This document shows, in pieces, positions 37,335 to 46,268 of a stretch of DNA of 64,000 nucleotides. Position 1 is the first letter of the stretch, and each line of letters starts with the position of its first letter. The stretch comes from Prauserella isguenensis. GTDB taxonomy: Bacteria > Actinomycetota > Actinomycetes > Mycobacteriales > Pseudonocardiaceae. The stretch covers positions 124,001-188,000 of the forward strand of contig NZ_JACHWU010000003.1 of assembly GCF_014191605.1 (NCBI RefSeq), written 5' to 3'. The notes beneath the pieces are model-generated. The model had not been told where the DNA came from. It saw nothing but the letters and a program-made list of their open reading frames with translations, and did no database searches. The translations under genes were made by a program, and so were the position numbers.

Positions 37335-38120
37335 TCAGATGAGCTTCTGGCCGGCCAGGTACTCGACGACCTTCGTGCCGCCGTCACCGTCGTCCTCGAC
37401 CCGCTCACCGGCCGCGCGCGGCGGCTTCGGTGCGGCCTCGAGCACGGTCGCGGCGGCGCCCGACAGGCCCAGCTCCCCGGCGTCGACGCCGAGGTCGGCG
37501 ACCGTGAGGGTCTCCACCGGCTTCTTCTTGGCGGCCATGATGCCCTTGAAGGACGGGTAGCGCGGCTCGTTGATCTTCTCGGTGACGCTCACGACGGCGG
37601 GCAGGTTCGCCTCGAGGTGGGTGACGCCGTCCTCGGTCTCGCGGTCGACCTTGAGGGTCGTGCCCTCGAGGGACAGCTCGCGGGCGTGGGTCAGCTGCGG
37701 CACACCGAGGATCTCGGCGAGCATCGCGGGGATGGCACCGCCACGGCCGTCGGAGGCCTCGTTACCGGCGATGACCAGGTCGTAGCCGTCGACCTTGCCG
37801 AGCGCACCGGCGATGACCTTCGCGGTGGCGACCATGTCCGAACCCTGCAGGGCCTCGTCGGAAACGTGGACGGCCTTGTCGGCGCCCATCGACAGAGCCT
37901 TGCGGATGGCGTCGGTGGCGCGGTCGGGACCGACGCACAGCACGGTCACCTCGCCCTCGCCTGCTTCCTTGATCTTGAGCGCCTCCTCGACGGCGCGCTC
38001 GTTGATCTCGTCGATCACCGCGTCGGCGGACTCTCGGTCGAGGGTGTGGTCACTCTCGTTGAGCTTGCGCTCCGAGTACGTGTCCGGCACCTGCTTGACC
38101 AGTACAACGATGTTGGTCAT
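37335..38120 (-). CDS. etfB: Electron transfer flavoprotein beta subunit
   Basis: 261-aa ETF beta subunit (FixA). It starts MTNIVVLVKQVPDTYSERKL and has the signature segment VTEKINEPRYPSFKGIMAAK, the ETF-beta PROSITE region. AMP binding is expected from the family. The start has AAAGGAGTTCC upstream. The 236-bp region before it is shared with the divergent degV gene and contains the short inverted repeat GGTGA...TCACC (38195-38210), a possible regulator site. Confidence 0.97.
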   Translation of the reverse strand: MTNIVVLVKQVPDTYSERKLNESDHTLDRESADAVIDEINERAVEEALKIKEAGEGEVTVLCVGPDRATDAIRKALSMGADKAVHVSDEALQGSDMVATAKVIAGALGKVDGYDLVIAGNEASDGRGGAIPAMLAEILGVPQLTHARELSLEGTTLKVDRETEDGVTHLEANLPAVVSVTEKINEPRYPSFKGIMAAKKKPVETLTVADLGVDAGELGLSGAAATVLEAAPKPPRAAGERVEDDGDGGTKVVEYLAGQKLI

Positions 38121-38356
38121 GGAACTCCTTTAGGCGCAATGCAGGGCGTTACTGGGCGGTAGATTAGGCGCAAAACCACTGGTACGCGCGCCGAGGTGAC
38201 CACGTTCACCCGGAATCGCGTTTTAGTGGGACGATCGTTCAGATAACTGCTCGATCCACTGGCCATTACACCACGTACATGGCTCGCGAGCGGAGGTCGC
38301 ATGACACTCCCCCTAATGGGTGCAAACTTTCGTGTACCGCGGGGTAGCCTCGGTGA

Positions 38357-39196
38357 GTGCCTGTCGCAGTGATCACCGACTCCACGGCGAGCCTGCCGGA
38401 GCGGACCGCCAAGCAATGGGACATCTCCGTCGTCCCCGTCCAGGTCGTCGTCGGCGATCGCGTCGACGACGAGAACCGCTACGACCGCGAGGACCTCCTC
38501 CACAAGTTGCGGGCCCACGAACCGGTCACCACACAGCCACCCGACCCCGGTGCGTTCTTCTGGAACTTCCAGGACGCCGTGAGCGCGGGGGCCACCGCGA
38601 TCGTCTGCCTCCACATCTCCAGCAAGCTCTCCGCGACGGCGGACGCGGCTCGCGAGGCGGCACAGCAGGTCGGCGTGCCGGTCTACGTGCTCGACAGCGG
38701 CACCACCAACATGAGCCTCGGCTTCGCCGCCGTGTCGGCCGCGCGCGCCGCAGCGGCGGGCGCCCCGGTCGAGCGCGTCATGAGCGCCGCGGACGATCGC
38801 ATCCGCGGCAGCAAGGAGCTCATCTACGTCGACACGCTCGACTACCTGCGCCGGGGCGGGCGCATCGGCGGCGCCGCCGCGGCGATCGGGTCGGCGCTGT
38901 CGATCCGCCCGATCCTGACGATCAGCGGCGGCGAAGTGGCACCGCTCGCGCGGGTGCCGGGCACCAAACGCGCCCTGGGCAAACTGGTCGACCTCGCCGT
39001 CCAGCACGCCGGCGACATCACGGTCGACGTCGCCGTCGCCTCCGCGGAAATCGGCGACCGCGAGCACCGACTCGCGGGCGAGCTCCGACGGCGCATCCCC
39101 TCCCTCGGCGACCTCGCGCTCGTCCAGGGCAGCACCGTCATCGGGGCGCACGTCGGGCCCGGCGCGCTCGGCATCACCGTCGCCCCGTCCCAGTGA
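38357..39196 (+). CDS. DegV-family fatty-acid-binding protein
   Basis: 279-aa DegV protein. It starts PVAVITDSTASLPERTAKQW, the DegV N-terminal signature, and has the conserved VYVLDSGTTNMSLGFA and the DTLDYLRRGGRIGGAAAAIG segment. In Gram-positives, related FakB proteins present bound fatty acid to the kinase FakA (DAK-type); no kinase gene is in the window. GTG start at 38357. It diverges from etfB, whose electron carrier also serves fatty acid oxidation, so a lipid link is plausible. Confidence 0.9.
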   Translation: MPVAVITDSTASLPERTAKQWDISVVPVQVVVGDRVDDENRYDREDLLHKLRAHEPVTTQPPDPGAFFWNFQDAVSAGATAIVCLHISSKLSATADAAREAAQQVGVPVYVLDSGTTNMSLGFAAVSAARAAAAGAPVERVMSAADDRIRGSKELIYVDTLDYLRRGGRIGGAAAAIGSALSIRPILTISGGEVAPLARVPGTKRALGKLVDLAVQHAGDITVDVAVASAEIGDREHRLAGELRRRIPSLGDLALVQGSTVIGAHVGPGALGITVAPSQ

Positions 39197-39421
39197 CACC
39201 GCTCGGTCCCGCCGACACCGCTCAGCCCCACCGTCCGCCCGGTCCCGCCGACACTGCGCCCCGCCGACACCGGTTTCGAGTGACGCCGGTGCGCATTCGG
39301 GCCGATCGCGCCGCGGGCGGAACTCGCGTCGGTATCCTGAACGGCGCCGGCGTCGGCCGAGGCGTGTCGCCCCGGCCATCGACCCGACGAATGGCCTGAC
39401 GGCCGACGGAAAGGACCACAC

Positions 39422-39616
39422 ATGGCATCGCTGTTCCACAAGGTGGCCCGGTTCGCGAAGAGCCCGGCGGGCAGGCGCGCGATCTCCGAGGCGAAACGGA
39501 TGGCCCGCGACCCTCACAAACGCCGGCAGGCCAAGGAGGCCTTCGACAAGATCCGCAAGGGCGCGGGCGGCTCGGGTGGTTCGCGCGGCGGTGGGCAGCC
39601 GCCGTCGTCCCACTGA
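39422..39616 (+). CDS. Small basic protein of unknown function (64 aa)
   Basis: 64-aa basic, helical protein (LFHKVARFAKSPAGRRAI, then KRMARDPHKRRQAKEAFDKI) with a Gly/Ser-rich tail. An ATG at 39422 follows GGAAAGGA at good spacing, and codon use matches its neighbours, so it is likely real. Similar short basic proteins are found in actinobacteria, but I cannot assign a function; nucleic-acid binding is a guess from charge. It stands between degV and the methyltransferase gene. Confidence 0.7.
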   Translation: MASLFHKVARFAKSPAGRRAISEAKRMARDPHKRRQAKEAFDKIRKGAGGSGGSRGGGQPPSSH

Positions 39617-39706
39617 CGCGGGGTGGCCGTGGCCGCGCCGACCGCCTGCTGCGACTCTCGTTACCGGCGGGTAGGGCGGCGCGGGCACGGCGGCTAGTCT
39701 CTCCGC

Positions 39707-40474
39707 GTGGACACGACTCGCGCCGAAGCCCTGCACCTGACCGGTGAGCGCACCGTGCCGGGAGTGCCGGAGGAGAACTACTGGTACCGCCGACACGAAG
39801 CCGCCTATCACGCGTTACTGCCGTACTGCACGGGCGCCGTCGTCCTGGAGGCCGGTTGCGGTGAGGGGTACGGCGCGGGCCTGCTCTCCGACCACGCGGC
39901 GCAGGTACTCGCACTCGACTACGACAGTGCCGCGATCGGCCACGTCGCCCGCAGCTACCCGGCCGTGGCCGCACTGCACGGCAACCTCGCGACGTTGCCG
40001 CTGGCCGACGCCCGACTGGACGTCGTCGCCAACCTCCAGGTGCTCGAACACCTCTGGGACCAGTGCGGGTTCCTCGCCGAATGCCGCCGCGTACTCCGGC
40101 CCGGTGGGCGGTTGCTGGTGACCACCCCGAATCGGCTCACCTTCACGCCCGATAGTGACACGCCGCTGAATCCGTATCACACCCGCGAACTCTCACCGTC
40201 CGAACTGGACGAGATGCTCCGCGAAGCCGGATTCGCGGTCGAGCTACTCGCCGGTCTGCACCACGGTGCGGGTGTCCGGGCGCTCGACGAGCGCTACGGC
40301 GGGTCGATCATCGACGCCCAGCTCGACGTCGTCATGGGCTCGTTGCCCGGGCAGGCGGAGTGGCCGGAGGATCTGCTCGCCGACGTCGCCGCGATCCGGG
40401 CCGAGGACTTCGACGTCCACGACCGCGACCTGGACGCCAGCCTCGACCTCGTCGCCGTGGCGGTGCGACCGTGA
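39707..40474 (+). CDS. Class I SAM-dependent methyltransferase (Rv3030-like)
   Basis: 255-aa methyltransferase. The SAM motif I is VVLEAGCGEGYGAGLLS, motif II ends in LALDYDS, and the post-I LQVLEHLWDQCGFLAECRR is the Methyltransf_11 pattern. The stop overlaps the GH57 start by 4 bp (GTGA). In mycobacteria the equivalent gene lies before a GH57 enzyme and a GT4 enzyme that make methylglucose lipopolysaccharide, so sugar O-methylation on an alpha-glucan is the likely role (inference from order). GTG start at 39707. Confidence 0.87.
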   Translation: MDTTRAEALHLTGERTVPGVPEENYWYRRHEAAYHALLPYCTGAVVLEAGCGEGYGAGLLSDHAAQVLALDYDSAAIGHVARSYPAVAALHGNLATLPLADARLDVVANLQVLEHLWDQCGFLAECRRVLRPGGRLLVTTPNRLTFTPDSDTPLNPYHTRELSPSELDEMLREAGFAVELLAGLHHGAGVRALDERYGGSIIDAQLDVVMGSLPGQAEWPEDLLADVAAIRAEDFDVHDRDLDASLDLVAVAVRP

Positions 40475-41976
40475 CGCGCGATCCGGGCGGCGATACCGAG
40501 GGCACGTTCTGCCTCGTCCTCCACAGCCATCTGCCGTGGCTGCCGCACCACGGCGCCTGGCCGGTCGGCGAGGAATGGCTCTACCAGGCGTGGGCGCATT
40601 CGTATCTGCCTGTGATGGACCTGCTGCGGCGGTTCGCCGACGAGGGCAGGCGTGACGTCCTGACGCTCGGCGTCACCCCGGTGCTGGCGGCCCAACTCGA
40701 CGATCCGTACGCGCTGCGCGCGATGCACGACTGGCTCGGTACGTGGCGGCTGCGCGCCGAGCACGCCGCCGGCCTGTGGAGGGGAGACGGGCTGCTGTCC
40801 GACCTCGCCGCCGCGGAACACCGCACCGCCACCCATGCGATCGACGAGCTCGAGACGACGTGGCGGCATGGTTTCTCACCCGTTCTGCGGTCGCTTGTGG
40901 ACAGTGAAACTGTGGAACTCCTCGGCGGGCCGTTGGCGCATCCGTTCCAGCCGTTGCTCGACGAACGGGTCCGCGGTTTCGCACTCTCCGAGGGCCTCGC
41001 CGACACGGCGCTGCGCCTGGGCCACCGGCCCGCGGGTATCTGGGCGCCGGAGTGCGGCTACGCACCCGGCATGGAGAACGCGTACGCGGCGGCGGGAGTG
41101 CAGCGTTTCCTCGTCGACGGCCCCGCCCTGCACGGCGACACGGCGACGGCACGCACGGTCGGCGAGTCCGATGTGGTCTGCTTCGGCCGCGACCTGGAGG
41201 TCACCTACCGGGTCTGGTCACCGAAGGCCGGCTATCCCGGCCACGCGACGTACCGCGACTTCCACACGTGGGCGCACGAGGTGGGCATCAAACCGTCACG
41301 CGTGACCGGCAAACAGGTACCGCCGCAGGACAAGGCGCCCTACGATCCCGCCCGCGCGGCCGACACCGTGGACACCCACGTCAAGGATTTCGTCGACACC
41401 GTGGTCACGCGGCTGCGCTCGCTGCGCGAGCGTGACGGTCGTGAGGCGCTCGTGGTCGCCGCCTACGACACGGAGCTGTTCGGACACTGGTGGCACGAGG
41501 GCCCGCAGTGGCTGGAGGGCGTCCTGCGCGCACTTCCGGAGGCCGGGGTGCGGGTCACGACGCTGCGCGGCGCCGTGGAGGCCGGGCACGTCGGCGCCCC
41601 TGTGGACCTGCCCGCCTCGTCGTGGGGATCGGGCAAGGACTGGCGCGTGTGGGACGGCGAGCAGGTGGCCGACATGGTCGACGCGAACGCGCGGCTGCAG
41701 CAGAGGTTGCTGGCCCTCGACGTGCCACGCGATCACCGCGACCCGGTGGCCGATCAGGCCGTCCGCGAGGCGCTGCTCGGCCTGTCCAGTGACTGGGCGT
41801 TCATGGTCACCAAGGATTCGGCGGCCGATTACGCGCGCAGGCGTGCCGGCGAACACACCGACCGCTTCGACGAGCTGGCGGCACTGCACCGTGCCGGCGA
41901 CCCGCGGGCCGTACGGCTGGCGGCCGAGCGGCGCCGGACGAGCCCGTTCGGCCGTCTCGACGCCCGGACGCTCTAG
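40471..41976 (+). CDS. GH57-family alpha-1,4-glucan branching-type enzyme (Rv3031-like)
   Basis: 501-aa GH57 protein. It starts with the family HSHLPWLPHHG motif (CLVLHSHLPWLP). The catalytic nucleophile is E194 in GIWAPECGYAPG and the general acid is D333 in AYDTELFGHWWHEGP. The C-terminal helical domain follows (~400-500). GH57 enzymes of this group act as alpha-glucan branching enzymes or 4-alpha-glucanotransferases. Together with the adjacent methyltransferase and the GT4 enzyme at 46.3 kb it probably makes a methylated intracellular polysaccharide that binds fatty acids. GTG start at 40471 overlaps the preceding gene. Confidence 0.9.
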   Translation: MTRDPGGDTEGTFCLVLHSHLPWLPHHGAWPVGEEWLYQAWAHSYLPVMDLLRRFADEGRRDVLTLGVTPVLAAQLDDPYALRAMHDWLGTWRLRAEHAAGLWRGDGLLSDLAAAEHRTATHAIDELETTWRHGFSPVLRSLVDSETVELLGGPLAHPFQPLLDERVRGFALSEGLADTALRLGHRPAGIWAPECGYAPGMENAYAAAGVQRFLVDGPALHGDTATARTVGESDVVCFGRDLEVTYRVWSPKAGYPGHATYRDFHTWAHEVGIKPSRVTGKQVPPQDKAPYDPARAADTVDTHVKDFVDTVVTRLRSLRERDGREALVVAAYDTELFGHWWHEGPQWLEGVLRALPEAGVRVTTLRGAVEAGHVGAPVDLPASSWGSGKDWRVWDGEQVADMVDANARLQQRLLALDVPRDHRDPVADQAVREALLGLSSDWAFMVTKDSAADYARRRAGEHTDRFDELAALHRAGDPRAVRLAAERRRTSPFGRLDARTL

Positions 41977-41992
41977 CTGCGCCGACGACGAA

Positions 41993-42034
41993 GCGCCGCC
42001 GTGGAAGCACCGCCGTGGGAGCGCCGCCGTGGGA
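41993..42034. repeat. Three 14-bp tandem repeats between GH57 and ggt
   Basis: Units GCGCCGCCGTGGAA (41993-42006), GCACCGCCGTGGGA (42007-42020) and GCGCCGCCGTGGGA (42021-42034) stand head-to-tail in the 88-bp convergent gap. The two flanking genes end on either side of it. Function is unknown. Confidence 0.8.
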
Positions 42035-42064
42035 GCGGGTCGCCCCTACCGCGACGGCGAGGCG

Positions 42065-43921
42065 CTACCAGCGCCGGGTCGGCGACACCACGGCCGCGGA
42101 ACCACCGCCGTGCCGTTCCGGCTCGGCAACCGCTTGCGCCCTGCCACCGGGCAGGAGCTCGATCGCGGCCACCACACCGATCGACGACGTCTCGGACAGC
42201 TCGTGGCCGAATGACGTGAGCTCGTCACCGTAGGCGTCGACGAAGCCCGGCTCGGCAGTGACCTCGGCCGAGTTGTGCTGGTAGGCCCGCGGCGCGGCCA
42301 CCGCCGACGGCAGATCCATACCGAGATCCATGCGGTTCAACATCGTCTGCGTGACCGTTGTGATGATCGTCGAACCGCCCGGCGAACCCACCGCCAGCCA
42401 CGGCTCACCGTCCTCGAACACGATCGTCGGCGTCATCGACGACCGAGGCCGCTTCCCGCCCTCGATGCGGTTCGGATCGGTCTCGTCGTAAACGTGGCTG
42501 AAATCGGTCAGCTCGTTGTTCAGGATGAAACCCCGATCCGGAACGGTGATGCCGCTGCCACCGGTCTGCTCGATCGTGAGCGTGTACGACACCACGTTGC
42601 CCCAGCGGTCGGTGACGCTCAGATGCGTCGTCGACGGCCCCTCCGAATTCGGCCGATCGGCACGCGGGCCCGTCGCCCCGTCACACGGCGTCGAATAGTC
42701 GCCGTCCGCGTCCCCGGACGCCACCGGCTTGTCCGCAGCCCGGTTCGGATCCACCTCGCACGCCCGCTCGGCCGCGAACTCGTCCGACAACAACTCATCC
42801 AACGGCATGTCCACGAAATCGGTGTCGCCGCTGTAGGCCGCCCGATCGGCATAGGCCAACGCGGACGCCTCGAGATAATGGTGCATCGCGTCCGCCTCGG
42901 ACATCGACGGCACATCGAACTGCTCGAGAATGTTCAACGTCTCGGCCGATGTGTGCCCACCGCTGGACGGCGGCGCCATCCCGTAGATCTCGTAACCCCG
43001 ATACTCGTGGCTCGTCGGCTCGGGCGTGTTCACCGCATACTCGGCGATGTCCTCGGTCGTCATCTCACCGGGCGGCACCGGCAGATCGGTGCCCTCCACA
43101 GCCGGCGGGTTCTGCACGGTGTCGGCGATCTCCTCCGCCAATGCACCCTGGTAGAACCCGTCCATCCCCTCACGCGCCATCAAGCGATACGTGTCCGCGA
43201 GGGCAGGGTTGCGGAACGTCGAACCGACCGCGGGCGGCTCCCCGCCGGGCAGGAACAGCTCGGCCGTCGACGAGATCGCGGCGAAACGCTCCTGATTGTT
43301 CGCCGTCATGCGACGGAACGTCTCGTCGACCTCGAAACCGTCCTCCGCCAACGTCGCCGCCGGCTCCAACGTGTCCGCCAACGAACGGCTGCCCCACGAA
43401 TCCAGCGCGGCCTGCCACGTGGCGGGCGTACCGGGCACACCGACCGAGGCACCGCTGGTGACCATGTCGGGGAAGAACGTGTACGTCTCCCCCGTCTCCG
43501 GATCGATGAACGCGTCCTGCGGCATCGCCGCAGGCGCGGTCTCCCGGCCGTCGATCGTCTCGACCTTGCCGCTCGCCGCGTCGTAGTGCACGAAGAACCC
43601 ACCGCCACCGATACCGGCGCTGTACGGCTCGGTGACCCCCAGCGCGGCGGCCGTCGCGACCGCCGCGTCCGTGGCGTTGCCGCCGTTACGGAGAACCTCG
43701 ATTCCGACGGCCGTGGCGTCGGAATCGACCGAGCTCACCGCACCGCCGCGACCCTCGGCGACCCATTGCTCGTCCTGCTTTCCCCGCTCCGGCGGGCCGA
43801 CCCCGGCCGACGGGTCCGTAGGGCCCGCCGCGCTGGCGGAACTCGCAACGACCACACCGGCCCCCACGGCCACAGCGGACAGAACGGCCAGCGCTCGGGT
43901 GCGCGGACGGCGTGCGGACAT
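42065..43921 (-). CDS. ggt: Secreted gamma-glutamyltransferase
   Basis: 618-aa GGT. There is a signal peptide (basic MSARRPRTRALAV, hydrophobic core, ASSASAA cleavage region). The large and small subunits arise by self-cleavage before the Thr in PSTTHLSVTD (about residue 430). Substrate-site motifs are NGGNATDAAVATAAALGVTEP and the later VGSPGGSTIITT. GGT transfers or hydrolyses gamma-glutamyl groups from glutathione-like compounds; actinobacteria lack glutathione in the main, so the physiological donor is open. It lies on the minus strand between GH57 and the GH2 gene, breaking the order known from mycobacteria. Confidence 0.93.
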   Translation of the reverse strand: MSARRPRTRALAVLSAVAVGAGVVVASSASAAGPTDPSAGVGPPERGKQDEQWVAEGRGGAVSSVDSDATAVGIEVLRNGGNATDAAVATAAALGVTEPYSAGIGGGGFFVHYDAASGKVETIDGRETAPAAMPQDAFIDPETGETYTFFPDMVTSGASVGVPGTPATWQAALDSWGSRSLADTLEPAATLAEDGFEVDETFRRMTANNQERFAAISSTAELFLPGGEPPAVGSTFRNPALADTYRLMAREGMDGFYQGALAEEIADTVQNPPAVEGTDLPVPPGEMTTEDIAEYAVNTPEPTSHEYRGYEIYGMAPPSSGGHTSAETLNILEQFDVPSMSEADAMHHYLEASALAYADRAAYSGDTDFVDMPLDELLSDEFAAERACEVDPNRAADKPVASGDADGDYSTPCDGATGPRADRPNSEGPSTTHLSVTDRWGNVVSYTLTIEQTGGSGITVPDRGFILNNELTDFSHVYDETDPNRIEGGKRPRSSMTPTIVFEDGEPWLAVGSPGGSTIITTVTQTMLNRMDLGMDLPSAVAAPRAYQHNSAEVTAEPGFVDAYGDELTSFGHELSETSSIGVVAAIELLPGGRAQAVAEPERHGGGSAAVVSPTRRW

Positions 43922-44014
43922 CGACGCTCCTTCGGTTCCTTCGTCGCGGAATTGTCACTCTCCACGTGAATCGGGCACAAGGAACTTTCGAAGGCCGTCA
44001 GGACTGTTCCGACG

Positions 44015-46033
44015 TCAATCCGAACCGGCCTCGATGACCGCGCGGTTGCCCGCGGCCGCAGCCTCGATATCCACTTTGGCCACCCGGCGGTCGTAGGTCA
44101 GCAGGCCGTTGACCTCGTTCTCGACGTCGGTGGTCTGGGTGTAGACCGCCGCCGACAACCCGAGGTGCCGCACCACGGTGCGCAGCTCGCGGGCCACCTC
44201 GACGTAGCGCCGCGTCAGCTCCTCCGCGGAACCGGTCAGCTCGTAGGCCACGGGTTCGCCGGGCCACAGGTGCCCGTCGAGGGCGAGGCCCAGCCCTCCG
44301 TACTCGCCGTCGGCCGTGGCCCGGTGATCCGTCGCGAGCGGCCTGCCCGGGCCGACGTAGGTGTGGTCGTCGTAGATGTGTCCCGCGCCGGAGTCGGGGT
44401 GCGAATGGCAGCAGTTGACGCCGCTGTCGGCGACGACGAGCCGTTCGGGGTCGGCCGCCATCAGCTCCTCGGTGATCCGCGCGGTGTCGTACTCGCCCCA
44501 GCCCTCGTTGAACGGTGTCCACACGACGAGCGACGTCACCGAACGCAGCGCCGCGACGATGTCGGCCAGGTCGGCCTCGAACCGGGCGCACGCCCGGTCC
44601 ACGGGCCGGGCCTGCGGGCCGGGCGGGTTGTCGAGCACGATCGGCAGCGACGGGATGTCCTGCCAGACGAGCAGCCCGAGCCGGTCCGCCCAGTGGTACC
44701 AGCGGGCGGGCTCGACCTTGACGTGTTTGCGCACCGTGTTGAAGCCGTAGGCCTTGGTCTGCTCGAGGTCGTAGCGCAACGCCTCGTCGGTGGGTGCGGT
44801 GTAGATCCCGTCGGGCCAGTACCCCTGGTCGAGCGGGCCGTGGAGAAACGTGATCCGCCCGTTGAGGGCGATCCGGGGACGGCCCTCGGCGTCGCGGACC
44901 AGGCCGACCGTGCGCAGGCCGACGTGACTGCGAACCTCGTCGAGCAGCGTGCCCGCCTCGGTGCGCAGCCGGACGGTGAGGCCGTACAGGTACGGATCGT
45001 CCGGGCTCCACGGTCGCGGCGACGGAACCTCCACCCGCACCGGACGTTCCGGCGTGCCCGTCACCGTCACCCCGCCCGCCTCGACCTCGACCTCGACGAC
45101 GGCGCCGGCCCCTTCGGCTCCGGACACGGCAGCCGTGACGGCGAATCCGGTGAGGTCGGAGGTCACGTCGAGCCGGTCGACACGGGTGTGCGGCACGGCC
45201 TCGAGCCACACGGTCTGCCAGATACCGGACGCTCCCGTGTAGAGGATCCCGCCGGGCCGGTTGGCCTGTTTGCCGACCGGGAAGGTGCCGCTGTTGCCCG
45301 CGTCCTCGGCACGCACGACGATCTCCTGCTCCCCGCTTCCCTGGCCGTCCGGAGCGCCGCCCGCCGGGTCCTCGGCCCGCAGCACGTCGGTGATGTCGAC
45401 GCTGAACGGCGTGTAGCCGCCCTCGTGACGAGCGACGAGCTGGTGGTTGATCCACACCGTGGCGACCTGGTCGACCGCCCCGAAGTGCAGCAGTGTCCGG
45501 TCACCGCGCCAGTCCGCGGGCACGTCGAACGTGCGCCGGTACCACATCCGCTCGACCCGACGGCCGATTCCGGAGAGTGCGGCTTCGGGTGGGAACGGGA
45601 CGACGATCTCCTCCCTGCTGTGCGGCTCGCCACCGTGGGCCGCCGCGGTGAACTCCCATCTGCCGTTGAGGGTGCGCCAGCGATCCCCGCGGGTGAGTTG
45701 CGGGCGCGGGTGTTCCGGTAGCGGGTCGTCGGGGTCGACGTCGGCGGTCCAGGGCGTGCTCAGCGGCGCGACCGGCGAACCGTCGGGACCGGTGGGCGCC
45801 GTCCGAGCGGTGTCCGGCGCGTCCGCCGTCGGTGACACGACCGGCGATGTCGGCGCCGAGGCCGCTGCCAACGCGGTCGCGTCGAGGCCCGCGGGATCCG
45901 GCGCCGGGTCGGCACTGCCGGCGCCGGTGACACGGGCATCACCGGAGTCGGGCGCGCCGGTGTCCAGGTGGGTGGCACCGTCCTGGGGGGCACCGGCGTG
46001 GGTGGGGTCGTCATCCGTGGCGTCGGCGTTCAT
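44015..46033 (-). CDS. Glycoside hydrolase family 2 protein
   Basis: ~672-aa GH2 enzyme. A disordered Ala/Pro/Thr-rich N-terminus (~100 residues) precedes the sugar-binding domain (WRTLNGRWEFT, then MWYRRTFDVPADWRGDRTLLHFG), a beta-sandwich domain, and the TIM barrel with acid/base Glu in FNEGWGEYDT (~509) and nucleophile Glu in ADGEYGGLG (~576). No signal peptide is visible, so it may act inside the cell. Specificity (beta-galactosidase, beta-glucuronidase or other) cannot be read. The start is uncertain: ATG 46033 is used; an upstream frame to 46129 exists. Confidence 0.85.
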   Translation of the reverse strand: MNADATDDDPTHAGAPQDGATHLDTGAPDSGDARVTGAGSADPAPDPAGLDATALAAASAPTSPVVSPTADAPDTARTAPTGPDGSPVAPLSTPWTADVDPDDPLPEHPRPQLTRGDRWRTLNGRWEFTAAAHGGEPHSREEIVVPFPPEAALSGIGRRVERMWYRRTFDVPADWRGDRTLLHFGAVDQVATVWINHQLVARHEGGYTPFSVDITDVLRAEDPAGGAPDGQGSGEQEIVVRAEDAGNSGTFPVGKQANRPGGILYTGASGIWQTVWLEAVPHTRVDRLDVTSDLTGFAVTAAVSGAEGAGAVVEVEVEAGGVTVTGTPERPVRVEVPSPRPWSPDDPYLYGLTVRLRTEAGTLLDEVRSHVGLRTVGLVRDAEGRPRIALNGRITFLHGPLDQGYWPDGIYTAPTDEALRYDLEQTKAYGFNTVRKHVKVEPARWYHWADRLGLLVWQDIPSLPIVLDNPPGPQARPVDRACARFEADLADIVAALRSVTSLVVWTPFNEGWGEYDTARITEELMAADPERLVVADSGVNCCHSHPDSGAGHIYDDHTYVGPGRPLATDHRATADGEYGGLGLALDGHLWPGEPVAYELTGSAEELTRRYVEVARELRTVVRHLGLSAAVYTQTTDVENEVNGLLTYDRRVAKVDIEAAAAGNRAVIEAGSD

Positions 46034-46268
46034 CACCGTCGATGCTTCCAGAGACCGGAAGGCCCGCCACCGGGGTACGAGAGGCTGCGGACAGGGCGGA
46101 GGAGGCTCACACCATCCCCTACACCACATCGCGCCGTGGGGCCGCCCTGCTCCCCGCGTGCGAAGGCCGCTCCGTCACCGGCGGACGGAGGCGGAGCGGG
46201 CGCACTCGCCCGACCGTCTCCGACGGGTGTCGCTGGCCGGTGCCCGTACCGATGAGTAACCTCCAACC

